From an uncultured bacterium (GTDB lineage Bacteria > Patescibacteriota > Patescibacteriia > Patescibacteriales > UBA12465), in NCBI GenBank assembly GCA_903904095.1, contig CAIVBF010000150.1, positions 1-7,231 of the forward strand: a stretch of 7,231 nt of DNA. Direction: 5' to 3'. A program made the translations under genes and the position numbers. The notes under the pieces are model-generated. The model was not told the origin of the DNA and did not search any database. It saw only the letters and a list, made by a program, of their open reading frames with translations. This document shows positions 1 through 6,860 of this stretch, one piece after another (within the stretch, counting starts at the first letter, position 1; every line of letters begins with the position of its first letter).

Positions 1-2
1 AA

Positions 3-272
3 TACGAGATTAAACCATTGTTCTTGTTGGTGAGAGATAAGGCTAGTACTAAATTTCATATTAAAAATGATGACTATTTCGGCACAATCGCTACTATTCT
101 TAATTTATTAAAACAAGAAATTAAAAAAAACGCTGGTCAAGACAGCGCTATTTTTAAGAAAACTTTAAACAATCTAGAAAAAGATTTATTATTTCTGCAA
201 AAAAATTATCAAATTAAACCCAAAATGAAAAACAAGAATAAAACACCGGATGGTAAACTGATTAGCCAATGA
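3..272 (+). CDS. C-terminal part of an unrecognised conserved-looking protein, cut by the left window edge
   Basis: The frame is open from the first complete codon at position 3 to a TGA at 270-272, so about 89 residues of a longer or similarly sized protein are visible. The TTG at 18 is not needed as a start, because the frame continues to the edge (reading YEIKPLFLLVRDK). I do not recognise a family. The fragment begins with a short hydrophobic strand-like stretch and a segment reading KFHIKNDDYFGTIATILNLL. A long Lys/Glu-rich amphipathic helical region follows, and the end is very basic (KMKNKNKTPDGKL). There is no membrane segment or cysteine, so it is probably cytoplasmic; the basic tail could bind nucleic acid, but that is a guess. 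The last 64 bp overlap the end of the convergent ligase gene. The gene looks real because its composition is protein-like along its whole length and a candidate terminator follows downstream. Confidence 0.6.
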   Translation, partial: YEIKPLFLLVRDKASTKFHIKNDDYFGTIATILNLLKQEIKKNAGQDSAIFKKTLNNLEKDLLFLQKNYQIKPKMKNKNKTPDGKLISQ

Positions 273-1504
273 TCAACCATCATCAAAACAATCAAAGCGA
301 TTATAATTGCCCAAGAAAAATTTTCACGGCGATCTTTTAAAATCAAGCAGATCAAAAATCCTAGAAAAAATATTAAAGAAAAAATACCGCTTTCGGAAAA
401 TATTAATAAGAAGCAATTATGGACCGGCTGGTTAACCCAGGCCGGTTTTTTATTTTCATCGCGCCGATCAAGTTCGCTGGTGTAATTACCAATACCGACT
501 CCTAGAAGAGGCTGGCTCTTAATTAAAGCGGCTGATTGTTCAAAATATATTTGACGCTCATTAAGAGATATTTGCTCTAGACGAGTATTAGCACTAACTC
601 TAACCCCGACCAAATCCTGATACGGCCTAACAATTATAGAGAGAAAGATAACTGAGAAAAAGACTAAGGCCAAAAAACGTCCAATCATCCAGCGATCCTT
701 TCCTTTAATAAAAGAGATTAAAAGAAAGATTAGCCCGGCGGCATAAGCCAGCCAAGCGGAACGGGAAAAAGTAAAAAATAAAGCAAATAAAGAAAAGAAA
801 TAAAAAATAAAGAGAAAAATAGATTCAAAGATTTCTTTGTTAGAATTTAAAACTTTCTTTTTAGCTAAGAAATAAACAGCCAGTATTAAAGAAATAGCCA
901 AGACGCCACCAAATATATTAGGGTGATCAAAACCGCCATAAGCTCTTAAAAATCTACCCGAAGCCGCTTCAACAACCGCTACACCGGGGTCCTCAGGGTT
1001 ATGTGCAGCTAAACCTAAATATTTAAAAGCAAAAGAACTTTGAGTTAAAAATTGATATATCCCCAGGACAGATTGAAAAAAAATGCTGCTTAGAAAAACA
1101 TAAATAATAACCGTTTTATTTAGGTATGATTCAATATAGCCTTTAAACAAAGTTCCTTCGCGCAATAGATAAAACAAGCCAATTACCTCTAAAAATATTA
1201 AGTAGTGATAGAAAGCCAGAGTCTGATCAACGGCTACAAAGAAAGAAGCGAAAACAAACAATTCTAAACCGGCTAAAAAATACCAAACGCCAGGAGCAGA
1301 CTCGCTAGAGTCTTTTGACCTGAATTTATAAATAAAGAATATCACTAAAATTATTAACAAAACTAACTGACTGGCATAAAGACTAATTTCCGTAAAATTA
1401 GTTTCAGCCGGCCGTAAAATTAGTTTCGTTTGCCAGGGCAACAAAAAAACAAATAAATAAAGCAAGTACTGGAATGAGTTTTTAAGAAATCTTGTTAAGC
1501 GCAT
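209..1504 (-). CDS. O-antigen ligase / polymerase family membrane protein (Wzy_C, WaaL-like)
   Basis: The 431-residue product has about 11-12 hydrophobic segments and the layout of the WaaL/Wzy_C (O-antigen ligase) family. One conserved block is FFTFSRSAWLAY (about residues 243-254). A long extracytoplasmic loop at about 293-364 carries NERQIYFEQS and PLLGVGIGNY (332-341). Then come NQPVHN (358-363, His362), FSESG (369-373) and a late DHW (411-413). Arg248 and His362 match the kinds of residues thought important in WaaL enzymes. The family moves undecaprenyl-diphosphate-linked glycan onto an acceptor: lipid A core, protein, or another glycan unit. The sequence does not say which; in an organism probably lacking LPS, a surface glycan or glycoprotein acceptor is more likely (inference). 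The ATG lies 23 bp inside the end of the upstream nucleotidyltransferase-like gene, suggesting translational coupling. No Shine-Dalgarno is visible. Its last 64 bp overlap the plus-strand gene. Confidence 0.88.
   Translation of the reverse strand: MRLTRFLKNSFQYLLYLFVFLLPWQTKLILRPAETNFTEISLYASQLVLLIILVIFFIYKFRSKDSSESAPGVWYFLAGLELFVFASFFVAVDQTLAFYHYLIFLEVIGLFYLLREGTLFKGYIESYLNKTVIIYVFLSSIFFQSVLGIYQFLTQSSFAFKYLGLAAHNPEDPGVAVVEAASGRFLRAYGGFDHPNIFGGVLAISLILAVYFLAKKKVLNSNKEIFESIFLFIFYFFSLFALFFTFSRSAWLAYAAGLIFLLISFIKGKDRWMIGRFLALVFFSVIFLSIIVRPYQDLVGVRVSANTRLEQISLNERQIYFEQSAALIKSQPLLGVGIGNYTSELDRRDENKKPAWVNQPVHNCFLLIFSESGIFSLIFFLGFLICLILKDRRENFSWAIIIALIVLMMVDHWLISLPSGVLFLFFILGLI
423..452 (+). terminator. 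Candidate intrinsic terminator for the plus-strand gene, embedded in the ligase coding region
   Basis: On the plus strand, ACCGGCTGG (423-431) pairs with CCAGGCCGGT (about 437-446) around a short loop, with one bulged G, and a run of T follows (TTTTTT, then ATTTTC). This is the classic GC-stem plus U-tract form. It lies about 150 bp after the stop of the plus-strand gene, whose transcript must end inside the opposing ligase gene. The same bases encode the conserved PAWVNQPVH stretch of the ligase, so chance arising from coding constraint cannot be excluded. Confidence 0.5.
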
Positions 1505-2360
1505 AATTAAATTTTTCTAAAATCTCAGCGTTACGATCCCGCCAATATAATTTTAAAATTTTATCATTAATAAATTTACCATTAGAACTGGCCAAAACCT
1601 GCTTCAAGGGCAAGGGCATTATTTTTAATTGCCATTTTTTAGCAATTAATTCACAACAATCAAAGAATATATTTAATCTTGTATTTATATTCTTACTAAG
1701 AGACAAGCGACCGCCAAATAAATTATTGCTAGTCAAAAAATTCTCATAATTTTCCTCTTTATTATACAATAGAACCATTGTTTTTAGCCAATAATCAAAA
1801 TAAGGATCATTTGGTTTTATTTTTAGTTCATCTAAATTTAGACTGTCGTTAGTAATATAAAAACTTAAACAAATTTTATCCTTTTTTACTTTTTGAGTTG
1901 GCCGCTTATTTAAAATTTTAGCCAAACCGGCACAAAATAAACGAGTAAGCCAAAGACGCTTGTGCTCGCTGATAATAAATAAATCAATATCTCCTTCGTC
2001 TCGCATATTATGAGCGCCAATAACATTTGCCAGGGTTATAACTTTGATATAAGGCAAAAAACTAAAGATTTTGGCATACCGACTAGCAATTTTTAATTTA
2101 CGAACCGAATAATTATAGCGGCTTTGTCTAAGTTCAGCTAACTTTTCTCTTCCGGCTAAGAAATAAAAACCATATTTATTACTTAATATGGGTTTCAAAG
2201 AATCTAAGGCAGTATCAATATCAAGCAGCGAAAACTTTTGCTCAAGATGATTAAAAATTTCAAGAGCGGTCAAGGGATAGTCAAATAAATCAAAAAAAAC
2301 GATTACTTTCTTAATCTCTAAAACTAAATATTGATTGTAATTAGATTTGATATTACTCAT
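1482..2360 (-). CDS. Nucleotidyltransferase-like protein with N-terminal winged-helix-like region
   Basis: The product has 292 residues. The first ~85 are helical and resemble a winged helix (FFDLFDYPLTALEIFNHL, then KYGFYFLAGRE). The central part, about 104-130, matches the signature of the polymerase-beta nucleotidyltransferase fold: a hydrophobic strand, then G115-A116, a short loop, and D124-I-D126 in GDIDLFII. The two aspartates would bind metal. I cannot identify the third carboxylate with confidence; the later strand DKICLSFYI (161-169) is where it might be expected. The rest (WLTRLFCAGLAKIL and onward) is predicted helical, with no clear signal peptide. Possible roles include nucleotide transfer to a small molecule, sugar or protein; the substrate is unknown. 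It is transcribed ahead of the ligase gene and overlaps it by 23 bp, so a link to surface-glycan formation is plausible but unproven. No Shine-Dalgarno precedes the ATG. Confidence 0.62.
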   Translation of the reverse strand: MSNIKSNYNQYLVLEIKKVIVFFDLFDYPLTALEIFNHLEQKFSLLDIDTALDSLKPILSNKYGFYFLAGREKLAELRQSRYNYSVRKLKIASRYAKIFSFLPYIKVITLANVIGAHNMRDEGDIDLFIISEHKRLWLTRLFCAGLAKILNKRPTQKVKKDKICLSFYITNDSLNLDELKIKPNDPYFDYWLKTMVLLYNKEENYENFLTSNNLFGGRLSLSKNINTRLNIFFDCCELIAKKWQLKIMPLPLKQVLASSNGKFINDKILKLYWRDRNAEILEKFNYALNKIS

Positions 2361-2365
2361 TTGAG

Positions 2366-2549
2366 AATTAAATAGTATAAATTATATTTTGCTCACTCAC
2401 ATTTTTTTCCGTTGTAAATCTTATTTGCCTCCTGCTATTTATTTTCCACCTCCCGCCTCCGGCATACGACGGAAAATAAATAACCCGGCAAATGATTTAC
2501 TAACAGAAAAAAAATTCGTTCGCTAAAATATAATTTACCCTATTTAATT
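2366..2549. repeat. Long imperfect inverted repeat filling the gap between rmuC and the nucleotidyltransferase-like gene
   Basis: Two arms of about 80 bases pair around a 23-base loop (2448-2470). Paired blocks are 2366-2375 with 2540-2549 (10 bp), 2378-2390 with 2525-2537 (13 bp), 2402-2413 with 2502-2513 (11 of 12), 2414-2420 with 2494-2500 (7), 2423-2429 with 2487-2493 (7), and 2436-2447 with 2471-2482 (12). That is about 60 pairs in all. The C-rich loop region (2448-2463) contrasts with the AT-rich arms. Both arms carry TATAATTTA reading outward, and the right arm supplies most of the rmuC stop codon. It may be a MITE-like or REP-like palindromic element, an RNA hairpin acting as a terminator or mRNA stabiliser after rmuC, or both. 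No transposase is nearby. Confidence 0.75.
2374..2386 (-). promoter_or_regulatory. Possible -10 boxes upstream of the nucleotidyltransferase-like gene
   Basis: On the minus strand the outer part of the inverted repeat reads TATAAT (2386-2381), followed closely by TATACT (2379-2374). These end 20 and 13 bases before the ATG at 2360. Either could be a -10 element, but no good -35 hexamer sits 16-18 bases upstream. If used, the repeat itself carries the promoter for the nucleotidyltransferase-like/ligase unit. Confidence 0.35.
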
Positions 2550-3657
2550 ATTCTAACTTAGGCCTTTCTATCGTTAAAACTTCAATATTACTTTCTTTAT
2601 CAGTTATTTTAGTAACGTCTTTATCAATCTTTTTGAACTCAGAGTAGGCATTATTATAATGATTAACGGTTGTCGCCATTGAAGTTCCTAATTTTTTCAT
2701 AAACTCATCATAACTACCCATGTGCCGCTGCAACTTTTCAATATTAGCTCTTATTTCTTTAGCCTTCTCCTCTATTTGCATCGCCTTTAGGCCCTGCAAA
2801 ACTGTCTGGAGATAAGCTAAAAAAGAAGTTGGCGAGACAATAATAACCTTCTTATCGCGAAAAGCGTATTCAATCAAATCACGGGTATTAACCTTGACCG
2901 CGCCGACCGAATTAACTAGCAGGTCATAGTAAATCGCCTCGGAAGGGATAAACATAAAAGCAAACTCCATTGTCTTCTCCGACGGTTTAACGTATTTAGC
3001 GGTTTCATCAATTCTATTTTTTAAATCCTGTTTGAATTGCGCCTCTAACTTCTTTCGCGTTTCTGCATCAGTCGCATTAATCAGTCTTTCATAATTCTCT
3101 AAAGAAAATTTAGCGTCAATCGGAATAATTTTATCTTTAACAAAAACTACCGCATCAACAATCGTCCCGTCTTTGAAGGGGTACTGCATCTGATAAGACT
3201 TCGGCGGTAAAACATTTTTTAAAGTTTCTTCTAAAAAATACTCCCCTAAAACACCGCGCTGTTTAGGATTTTTCAAAATATCTTGAAGATTCTGAAGCTG
3301 GGCGGAAAAATTTACAACCTGTTTATTGGTTTCATCCAACTTAGTTAGTTTTTCAGTTACATCGGCAATTAATTTAGCGGACTGAGAAGTAATATTTTGA
3401 ACAATTTTAGCATTCTGTCCGAATTGCTCCTGATTAGTCCGATGAGTTTCTGATAGCTTCCGGTCAAGCTCCTGTCTCAATTCGCTATTCTGTTGAGAGA
3501 GTTGAGTAAGTTTTTCCGATTGCTGAATTAATCGTTCGGTAACAGCGTCAATTTTTTGATTTTCGCCACCGTCTTTCTTGCGCAACAGCAAAGAAATCAC
3601 CAGCGCCAGACCGACAATCAAAATAAATAATAGAAAATAGATGATAAAAGTATTCAT
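2548..3657 (-). CDS. rmuC: RmuC family DNA recombination protein
   Basis: The 369-residue product has the RmuC layout. An N-terminal membrane anchor (about 4-25, followed by RKK) leads to a Glu/Gln-rich coiled coil (about 35-128), then the conserved nuclease-like domain. That domain starts at RGVLGEYFLEETL (134-146), with Glu139 and Glu143. It continues with IVDAVVF (Asp168) and IIPIDAKFS (Asp181, Lys183), which together look like a PD-(D/E)XK active site. EFAFMFIPSEAIY (231-243) and VIIVSPTSFLAYLQT (271-285) are typical RmuC strands and helices. In E. coli, loss of RmuC raises inversion between short inverted repeats, so it is thought to process DNA structures; the biochemical activity is poorly known. 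It appears to be transcribed alone, between the terminator at 3702-3727 and the long inverted repeat. The ATG at 3657 is supported by the anchor starting directly after it. Confidence 0.92.
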   Translation of the reverse strand: MNTFIIYFLLFILIVGLALVISLLLRKKDGGENQKIDAVTERLIQQSEKLTQLSQQNSELRQELDRKLSETHRTNQEQFGQNAKIVQNITSQSAKLIADVTEKLTKLDETNKQVVNFSAQLQNLQDILKNPKQRGVLGEYFLEETLKNVLPPKSYQMQYPFKDGTIVDAVVFVKDKIIPIDAKFSLENYERLINATDAETRKKLEAQFKQDLKNRIDETAKYVKPSEKTMEFAFMFIPSEAIYYDLLVNSVGAVKVNTRDLIEYAFRDKKVIIVSPTSFLAYLQTVLQGLKAMQIEEKAKEIRANIEKLQRHMGSYDEFMKKLGTSMATTVNHYNNAYSEFKKIDKDVTKITDKESNIEVLTIERPKLE

Positions 3658-3665
3658 ATGCTTAA

Positions 3666-3671
3666 ATTATA
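3666..3671 (-). promoter_or_regulatory. Perfect -10 box of a probable rmuC promoter
   Basis: The minus strand reads TATAAT here, with only 8 bases between it and the rmuC ATG at 3657. A start of transcription 6-8 bases after the box would fall at or next to the ATG, giving a leaderless mRNA. The 17-base spacer is almost all A, and the -35 candidate (TGTAAA) is weak. The position just after the mscL terminator supports an independent promoter. Confidence 0.5.
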
Positions 3672-3701
3672 TCTTATTTTTTTTCTTTTTTACAGAGTTA
3701 C

Positions 3702-3727
3702 AAAAACCCCGTTAAAACGGGGTTTTT
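3702..3727 (-). terminator. Intrinsic terminator after mscL (symmetric, possibly bidirectional)
   Basis: A 26-base near-perfect palindrome pairs 12 bases (3702-3713, AAAAACCCCGTT) with 12 (3716-3727). The core ACCCCGTT/AACGGGGT stem has a very short loop, and five T follow the GC part on either strand. It lies about 30 bases after the mscL stop and before the rmuC promoter, so it should end the gyrA-mscL transcript. Its symmetry lets it work on the plus strand too, but no plus-strand gene leads into it. Confidence 0.88.
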
Positions 3728-3757
3728 AATATAAATTTAATTTAATCAGCAGGCTAC

Positions 3758-4234
3758 CTATTTTTTCAATATATCCCTTATTTCCGTTAATAGTTTAGCT
3801 TCTTCGCTGAGCTTCTCTTCAGTAATAACCGGCTCCTCAGTTCTGCCTTCAAGGCCCTCTTCGTTAGGTTTTTTAATCACCTTGGCAAGATTATTCTTTA
3901 AACGAATAATAAATTTAACCATTAAAAATACCGCGAAAGCAATAATTAGAAAATCAAAGATGTTCTGTATAAAAGTACCAATGTTAATAGCCACGGCCGG
4001 TTTAGCGGCTAAAGCTCCGGAGGCAAGCTGCGCCTTCTTCAAAACAATCTTAATATCATTAAAATTCACTCCGCCTAAAAGCAGACTAATCGGCGGCATA
4101 ATTATATCGCTTACGAAAGAAGAAACTATTTTGCCAAAGGCTGCCCCGATAACAACTGCAACTGATAAATCAACGACATTGCCCTTAACGGCGAATTCTT
4201 TAAACTCTTGCAAAAGTCGGTTATATTTTTCCAT
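3758..4234 (-). CDS. mscL: Large-conductance mechanosensitive channel MscL
   Basis: From the ATG at 4234 the product is 158 residues, slightly longer than the 136 of E. coli MscL. The N-terminal amphipathic helix leads into [25 protein letters not shown], split here as [15 protein letters not shown] (11-25) and [12 protein letters not shown] (26-37), the hallmark TM1 pore segment. [10 protein letters not shown] (40-49) follows, then a variable periplasmic loop (about 52-84), TM2 (about 88-111) and a basic stretch. An acidic linker of about 25 residues accounts for the extra length. The end, [11 protein letters not shown], is the conserved C-terminal helix. The homopentamer opens under membrane tension to release solutes during osmotic downshock. 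A TTG at 4261 in the same frame would add nine residues and overlap gyrA by 10 bp; I prefer the ATG because MscL homologues begin near it. It lies 17 bp after gyrA and is probably co-transcribed. No Shine-Dalgarno is visible. Confidence 0.93.
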   Translation of the reverse strand: MEKYNRLLQEFKEFAVKGNVVDLSVAVVIGAAFGKIVSSFVSDIIMPPISLLLGGVNFNDIKIVLKKAQLASGALAAKPAVAINIGTFIQNIFDFLIIAFAVFLMVKFIIRLKNNLAKVIKKPNEEGLEGRTEEPVITEEKLSEEAKLLTEIRDILKK

Positions 4235-4251
4235 AAATATAAACTTATTTT

Positions 4252-6825
4252 TTAAGCCCAAGTTACGCCGGCAACTTTATCTTCCGGATCTTTGAAGCGC
4301 ATAATACGAATACCTTGGGTATCACGGCCTAAAATGTTAACTGACTTAAACGGTGTTCTGATGACCTGACCCTGTTCAGAAATAATAATTAAGTCACGAT
4401 CATCCATGTTATCAGCATTAACTAAGAAGGCATTAGTAATATCGCCGGTCTTATCAGTTACTTTCGCTGTTTTAATGCCGCTTCCTCCCCGACCCTGAAC
4501 TTTAAAAGCACTAAGATCAGTCCGTTTTCCAAAACCATGAGACATGATCGTTAAAATCTGATAATTTCTTTTCTTTTCTTTATCGGTTTTAGCAATTCCC
4601 ATGCCAATAACTAAATCTTTAGGATGCAGTCTAATGCCGTGGACACCGCTAGCACCGCGGCCCATATCGCGAACATCAGTTTCTTTGAATCTAATCGCTT
4701 GTCCTTTAGCACTTACTAATTGAATGTGGTCGTTGCCCGAAGTTGGTTTAACCCAAATCAATTTATCATCATCCTTAATTTTAATAGCAATTAAACCGCT
4801 GCGGCGGACATTAGAAAAAGCATTTAATTCCACTTTCTTTACTAGACCTTTGGCGGTGGCAAAGAATAAATACTTGCTAAAGACAGCTTTATCAAGCGGT
4901 AAAATAGAAGAAATTTGCTCGCCGCCGATAAGTTGCAGGAAGTTAACAATCGGCGTTCCTTTAGCGATACGAGAGGCTTGCGGAATTTCATAAACTTTTA
5001 ATTGAAATACCCGGCCTTTGGTTGTAAAGAATAAAACATCGTTATGAGTTAAGCTTGTAAACATTAAATCAACCGTGTCTTCTTCTTTAGTAGTAAGACC
5101 CATGACTCCTTTGCCGCCGCGCGCCTGAACCTTAAAAGTATCCGGTTCTAGACGTTTAATATAGCCATCGCGAGTCATCATAACAACTGTCTCCTCGTTA
5201 GGAACCAAATCTTCCATGCTAAATTCAGCAACACCATGAGGAACTACCGTCGTCTTTCTTTCGTCGCCATATTTTTCAACCAACGCTTTAAGTTCATCAG
5301 ATACAATGCCGCGAATTCTAGCAACCGATTTCAAAATTGCTTCTAATTCTTTAATAAGTTTTAACTTCTCTTTAAGTTCGGTTTCAACTTTTAATTGTTC
5401 CAGGTTAGCTAAACTCTGCAAACGCATTTCTAAAATAGCGACGGTCTGTCTATCCGATAATTTAAATTTCTTAATTAAATTAAGCTTAGCGACATCCTTA
5501 TCCTTAGAAGCTTTAATAGTTTTAATGACCTCGTCAATATGATTTAAGGCAATCATTAAACCCTCAAGAATATGCGCCCTATCCTTAGCTTTCTGTAATT
5601 CAAACTGCGTTCTTCGTCTAACAACTTCTTCGCGATGTTTGATATACTCTTCTAAAATCATTTTAAGAGTTAGAACTTTAGGCTGAATTTTATCAACTAA
5701 AGCCAACATGTTAAAATGGAAAGTTGTCTGTAAGCTTGTATGCTTATACAAAGAATTTAAAATCTTTTTCGGGTATGAATCTTTTTTTAGTTCAATCACA
5801 ATTCTAACACCGTCTTTATCGGATTCATCACGAAGGGCCTTAATTCCTTCAATTTTTTTGTCCTTAACTAAATCGGCAATCTTTTCAACTAAGTCAGCCT
5901 TATTAACCTGGTAAGGAATTTCGGAAACAATAATTTGAAAAGTTCCACCTTTTTGTTCTTCAATTTCCGCACGACCGCGAATTACAACGCCGCCGCGACC
6001 GGTCGCATAAGCCGCCAAAATTTCTTTATTATCATAAATAATACCGCCCGTTGGAAAATCCGGCCCTTTAACAAACTGCATTAAATCCTCAACACTAGCG
6101 TCTGGATTTTCAATTAGAAGATTAATTGCTCCCGCTAATTCTCTTAAATTATGAGGCGGAATATTAGTCGCCATGCCGACAGCGATGCCCATTGTTCCAT
6201 TCAATAATAAATTCGGTAATTTAGCCGGCATAACGCGCGGTTCCTGATGAGAACCGTCAAAATTAGGAATAAAATCAACAGTATCTTTATCAATGTCATA
6301 TAGCATTTCTTCGGCAATGTGCGATAATTTCGCTTCGGTATAACGCATAGCCGCGGCATTATCACCATCCATAGAACCAAAATTTCCCTGGCCTTTAACT
6401 AATGGATAACGCATTGAAAAATCTTGGGCCATACGAACCATTGATTCGTAAACAGCGCTATCGCCGTGCGGATGATATTTACCTAAAACTTCACCGACAA
6501 CAGTCGCGGATTTTCTAAATTTACCGCTCGCTTTTAAACCGACATCCCACATCGCGTACAAAATACGGCGATGAACCGGCTTTAAACCATCTCTAACATC
6601 CGGTAAGGCACGCGAAACAATTACGCTCATCGCATAATCCAAATAAGATTTGCTCATTTCTTCGGTTATCGGCTGTTCTTCAACAATACCATAGGCAGTT
6701 TTCCGCCTAAGGTTACCCGTGCCTGGAGCATCATCTTCTTTCGTTTCAGTCGCTAAATCAGCCGACATATCCCCGGTCTTTCTTTCTTCTTTTGGCTTTT
6801 CTTCTTTTATTTCCTTTTTAGACAT
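4252..6825 (-). CDS. gyrA: DNA gyrase subunit A
   Basis: The 857-residue product is full length and intact. Residues 1-45 form a charged Lys/Glu/Asp-rich extension absent from E. coli GyrA. The breakage-reunion domain begins at [20 protein letters not shown] (60-79). The quinolone-determining region is [14 protein letters not shown] (116-129), with Ser123 and Glu127 at the positions of E. coli Ser83 and Asp87. The catalytic tyrosine is Tyr162 in AAMRYTE. A coiled-coil region (about 390-500) precedes a six-bladed C-terminal beta-pinwheel. Its first blade has the GyrA box QARGGKG (567-573), which favours gyrase A over ParC. Later blades carry GRGASGVHG and QGRGGSGIK. With GyrB (not in the window) it makes an A2B2 enzyme that introduces negative supercoils using ATP. 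It is followed by mscL after 17 bp. No Shine-Dalgarno precedes the ATG; the Met at residue 20 is an alternative start. Confidence 0.97.
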   Translation of the reverse strand: MSKKEIKEEKPKEERKTGDMSADLATETKEDDAPGTGNLRRKTAYGIVEEQPITEEMSKSYLDYAMSVIVSRALPDVRDGLKPVHRRILYAMWDVGLKASGKFRKSATVVGEVLGKYHPHGDSAVYESMVRMAQDFSMRYPLVKGQGNFGSMDGDNAAAMRYTEAKLSHIAEEMLYDIDKDTVDFIPNFDGSHQEPRVMPAKLPNLLLNGTMGIAVGMATNIPPHNLRELAGAINLLIENPDASVEDLMQFVKGPDFPTGGIIYDNKEILAAYATGRGGVVIRGRAEIEEQKGGTFQIIVSEIPYQVNKADLVEKIADLVKDKKIEGIKALRDESDKDGVRIVIELKKDSYPKKILNSLYKHTSLQTTFHFNMLALVDKIQPKVLTLKMILEEYIKHREEVVRRRTQFELQKAKDRAHILEGLMIALNHIDEVIKTIKASKDKDVAKLNLIKKFKLSDRQTVAILEMRLQSLANLEQLKVETELKEKLKLIKELEAILKSVARIRGIVSDELKALVEKYGDERKTTVVPHGVAEFSMEDLVPNEETVVMMTRDGYIKRLEPDTFKVQARGGKGVMGLTTKEEDTVDLMFTSLTHNDVLFFTTKGRVFQLKVYEIPQASRIAKGTPIVNFLQLIGGEQISSILPLDKAVFSKYLFFATAKGLVKKVELNAFSNVRRSGLIAIKIKDDDKLIWVKPTSGNDHIQLVSAKGQAIRFKETDVRDMGRGASGVHGIRLHPKDLVIGMGIAKTDKEKKRNYQILTIMSHGFGKRTDLSAFKVQGRGGSGIKTAKVTDKTGDITNAFLVNADNMDDRDLIIISEQGQVIRTPFKSVNILGRDTQGIRIMRFKDPEDKVAGVTWA

Positions 6826-6860
6826 AGAGAAATATTAATATTTGGTCATTAATTATTAAT
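6826..6860 (-). promoter_or_regulatory. AT-rich palindromic spacer ahead of gyrA
   Basis: The 30 bp between the upstream gene and gyrA are almost all A/T. They contain a perfect 14-base palindrome (6830-6843, AAATATTAATATTT) followed by a second near-palindrome, ATTAATAATTAAT, at 6848-6860 that runs into the upstream stop codon. These could hold a -10 element or an operator for gyrA, but AT-rich DNA yields such palindromes by chance. No terminator is seen, so read-through from the upstream gene is also possible. Confidence 0.25.

Noticed and set aside
2366..2549. CRISPR repeat or tRNA-like structure in the intergenic repeat
   Set aside because: There is one inverted palindrome, not regularly spaced direct repeats, and no cloverleaf or CCA end is visible.
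4235..4261. TTG at 4261 as the mscL start, giving overlap with gyrA
   Set aside because: The ATG at 4234 gives the normal MscL N-terminus. The extra nine residues are poorly supported and no ribosome binding site favours TTG.
3882..4295. Plus-strand open frame opposite mscL and the end of gyrA
   Set aside because: It is fully antisense to the clear MscL coding region, has no family resemblance, and its sequence follows from the complementary codons.
4724..5914. Three short plus-strand open frames inside gyrA
   Set aside because: All lie opposite conserved GyrA sequence and have Ser/Leu-rich, antisense-like composition; they are shadows of gyrA.
4252..6825. ParC (topoisomerase IV subunit A) instead of GyrA
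   Set aside because: A near-complete GyrA box (QARGGKG) and a six-blade C-terminal domain favour gyrase; ParC normally lacks an intact box.
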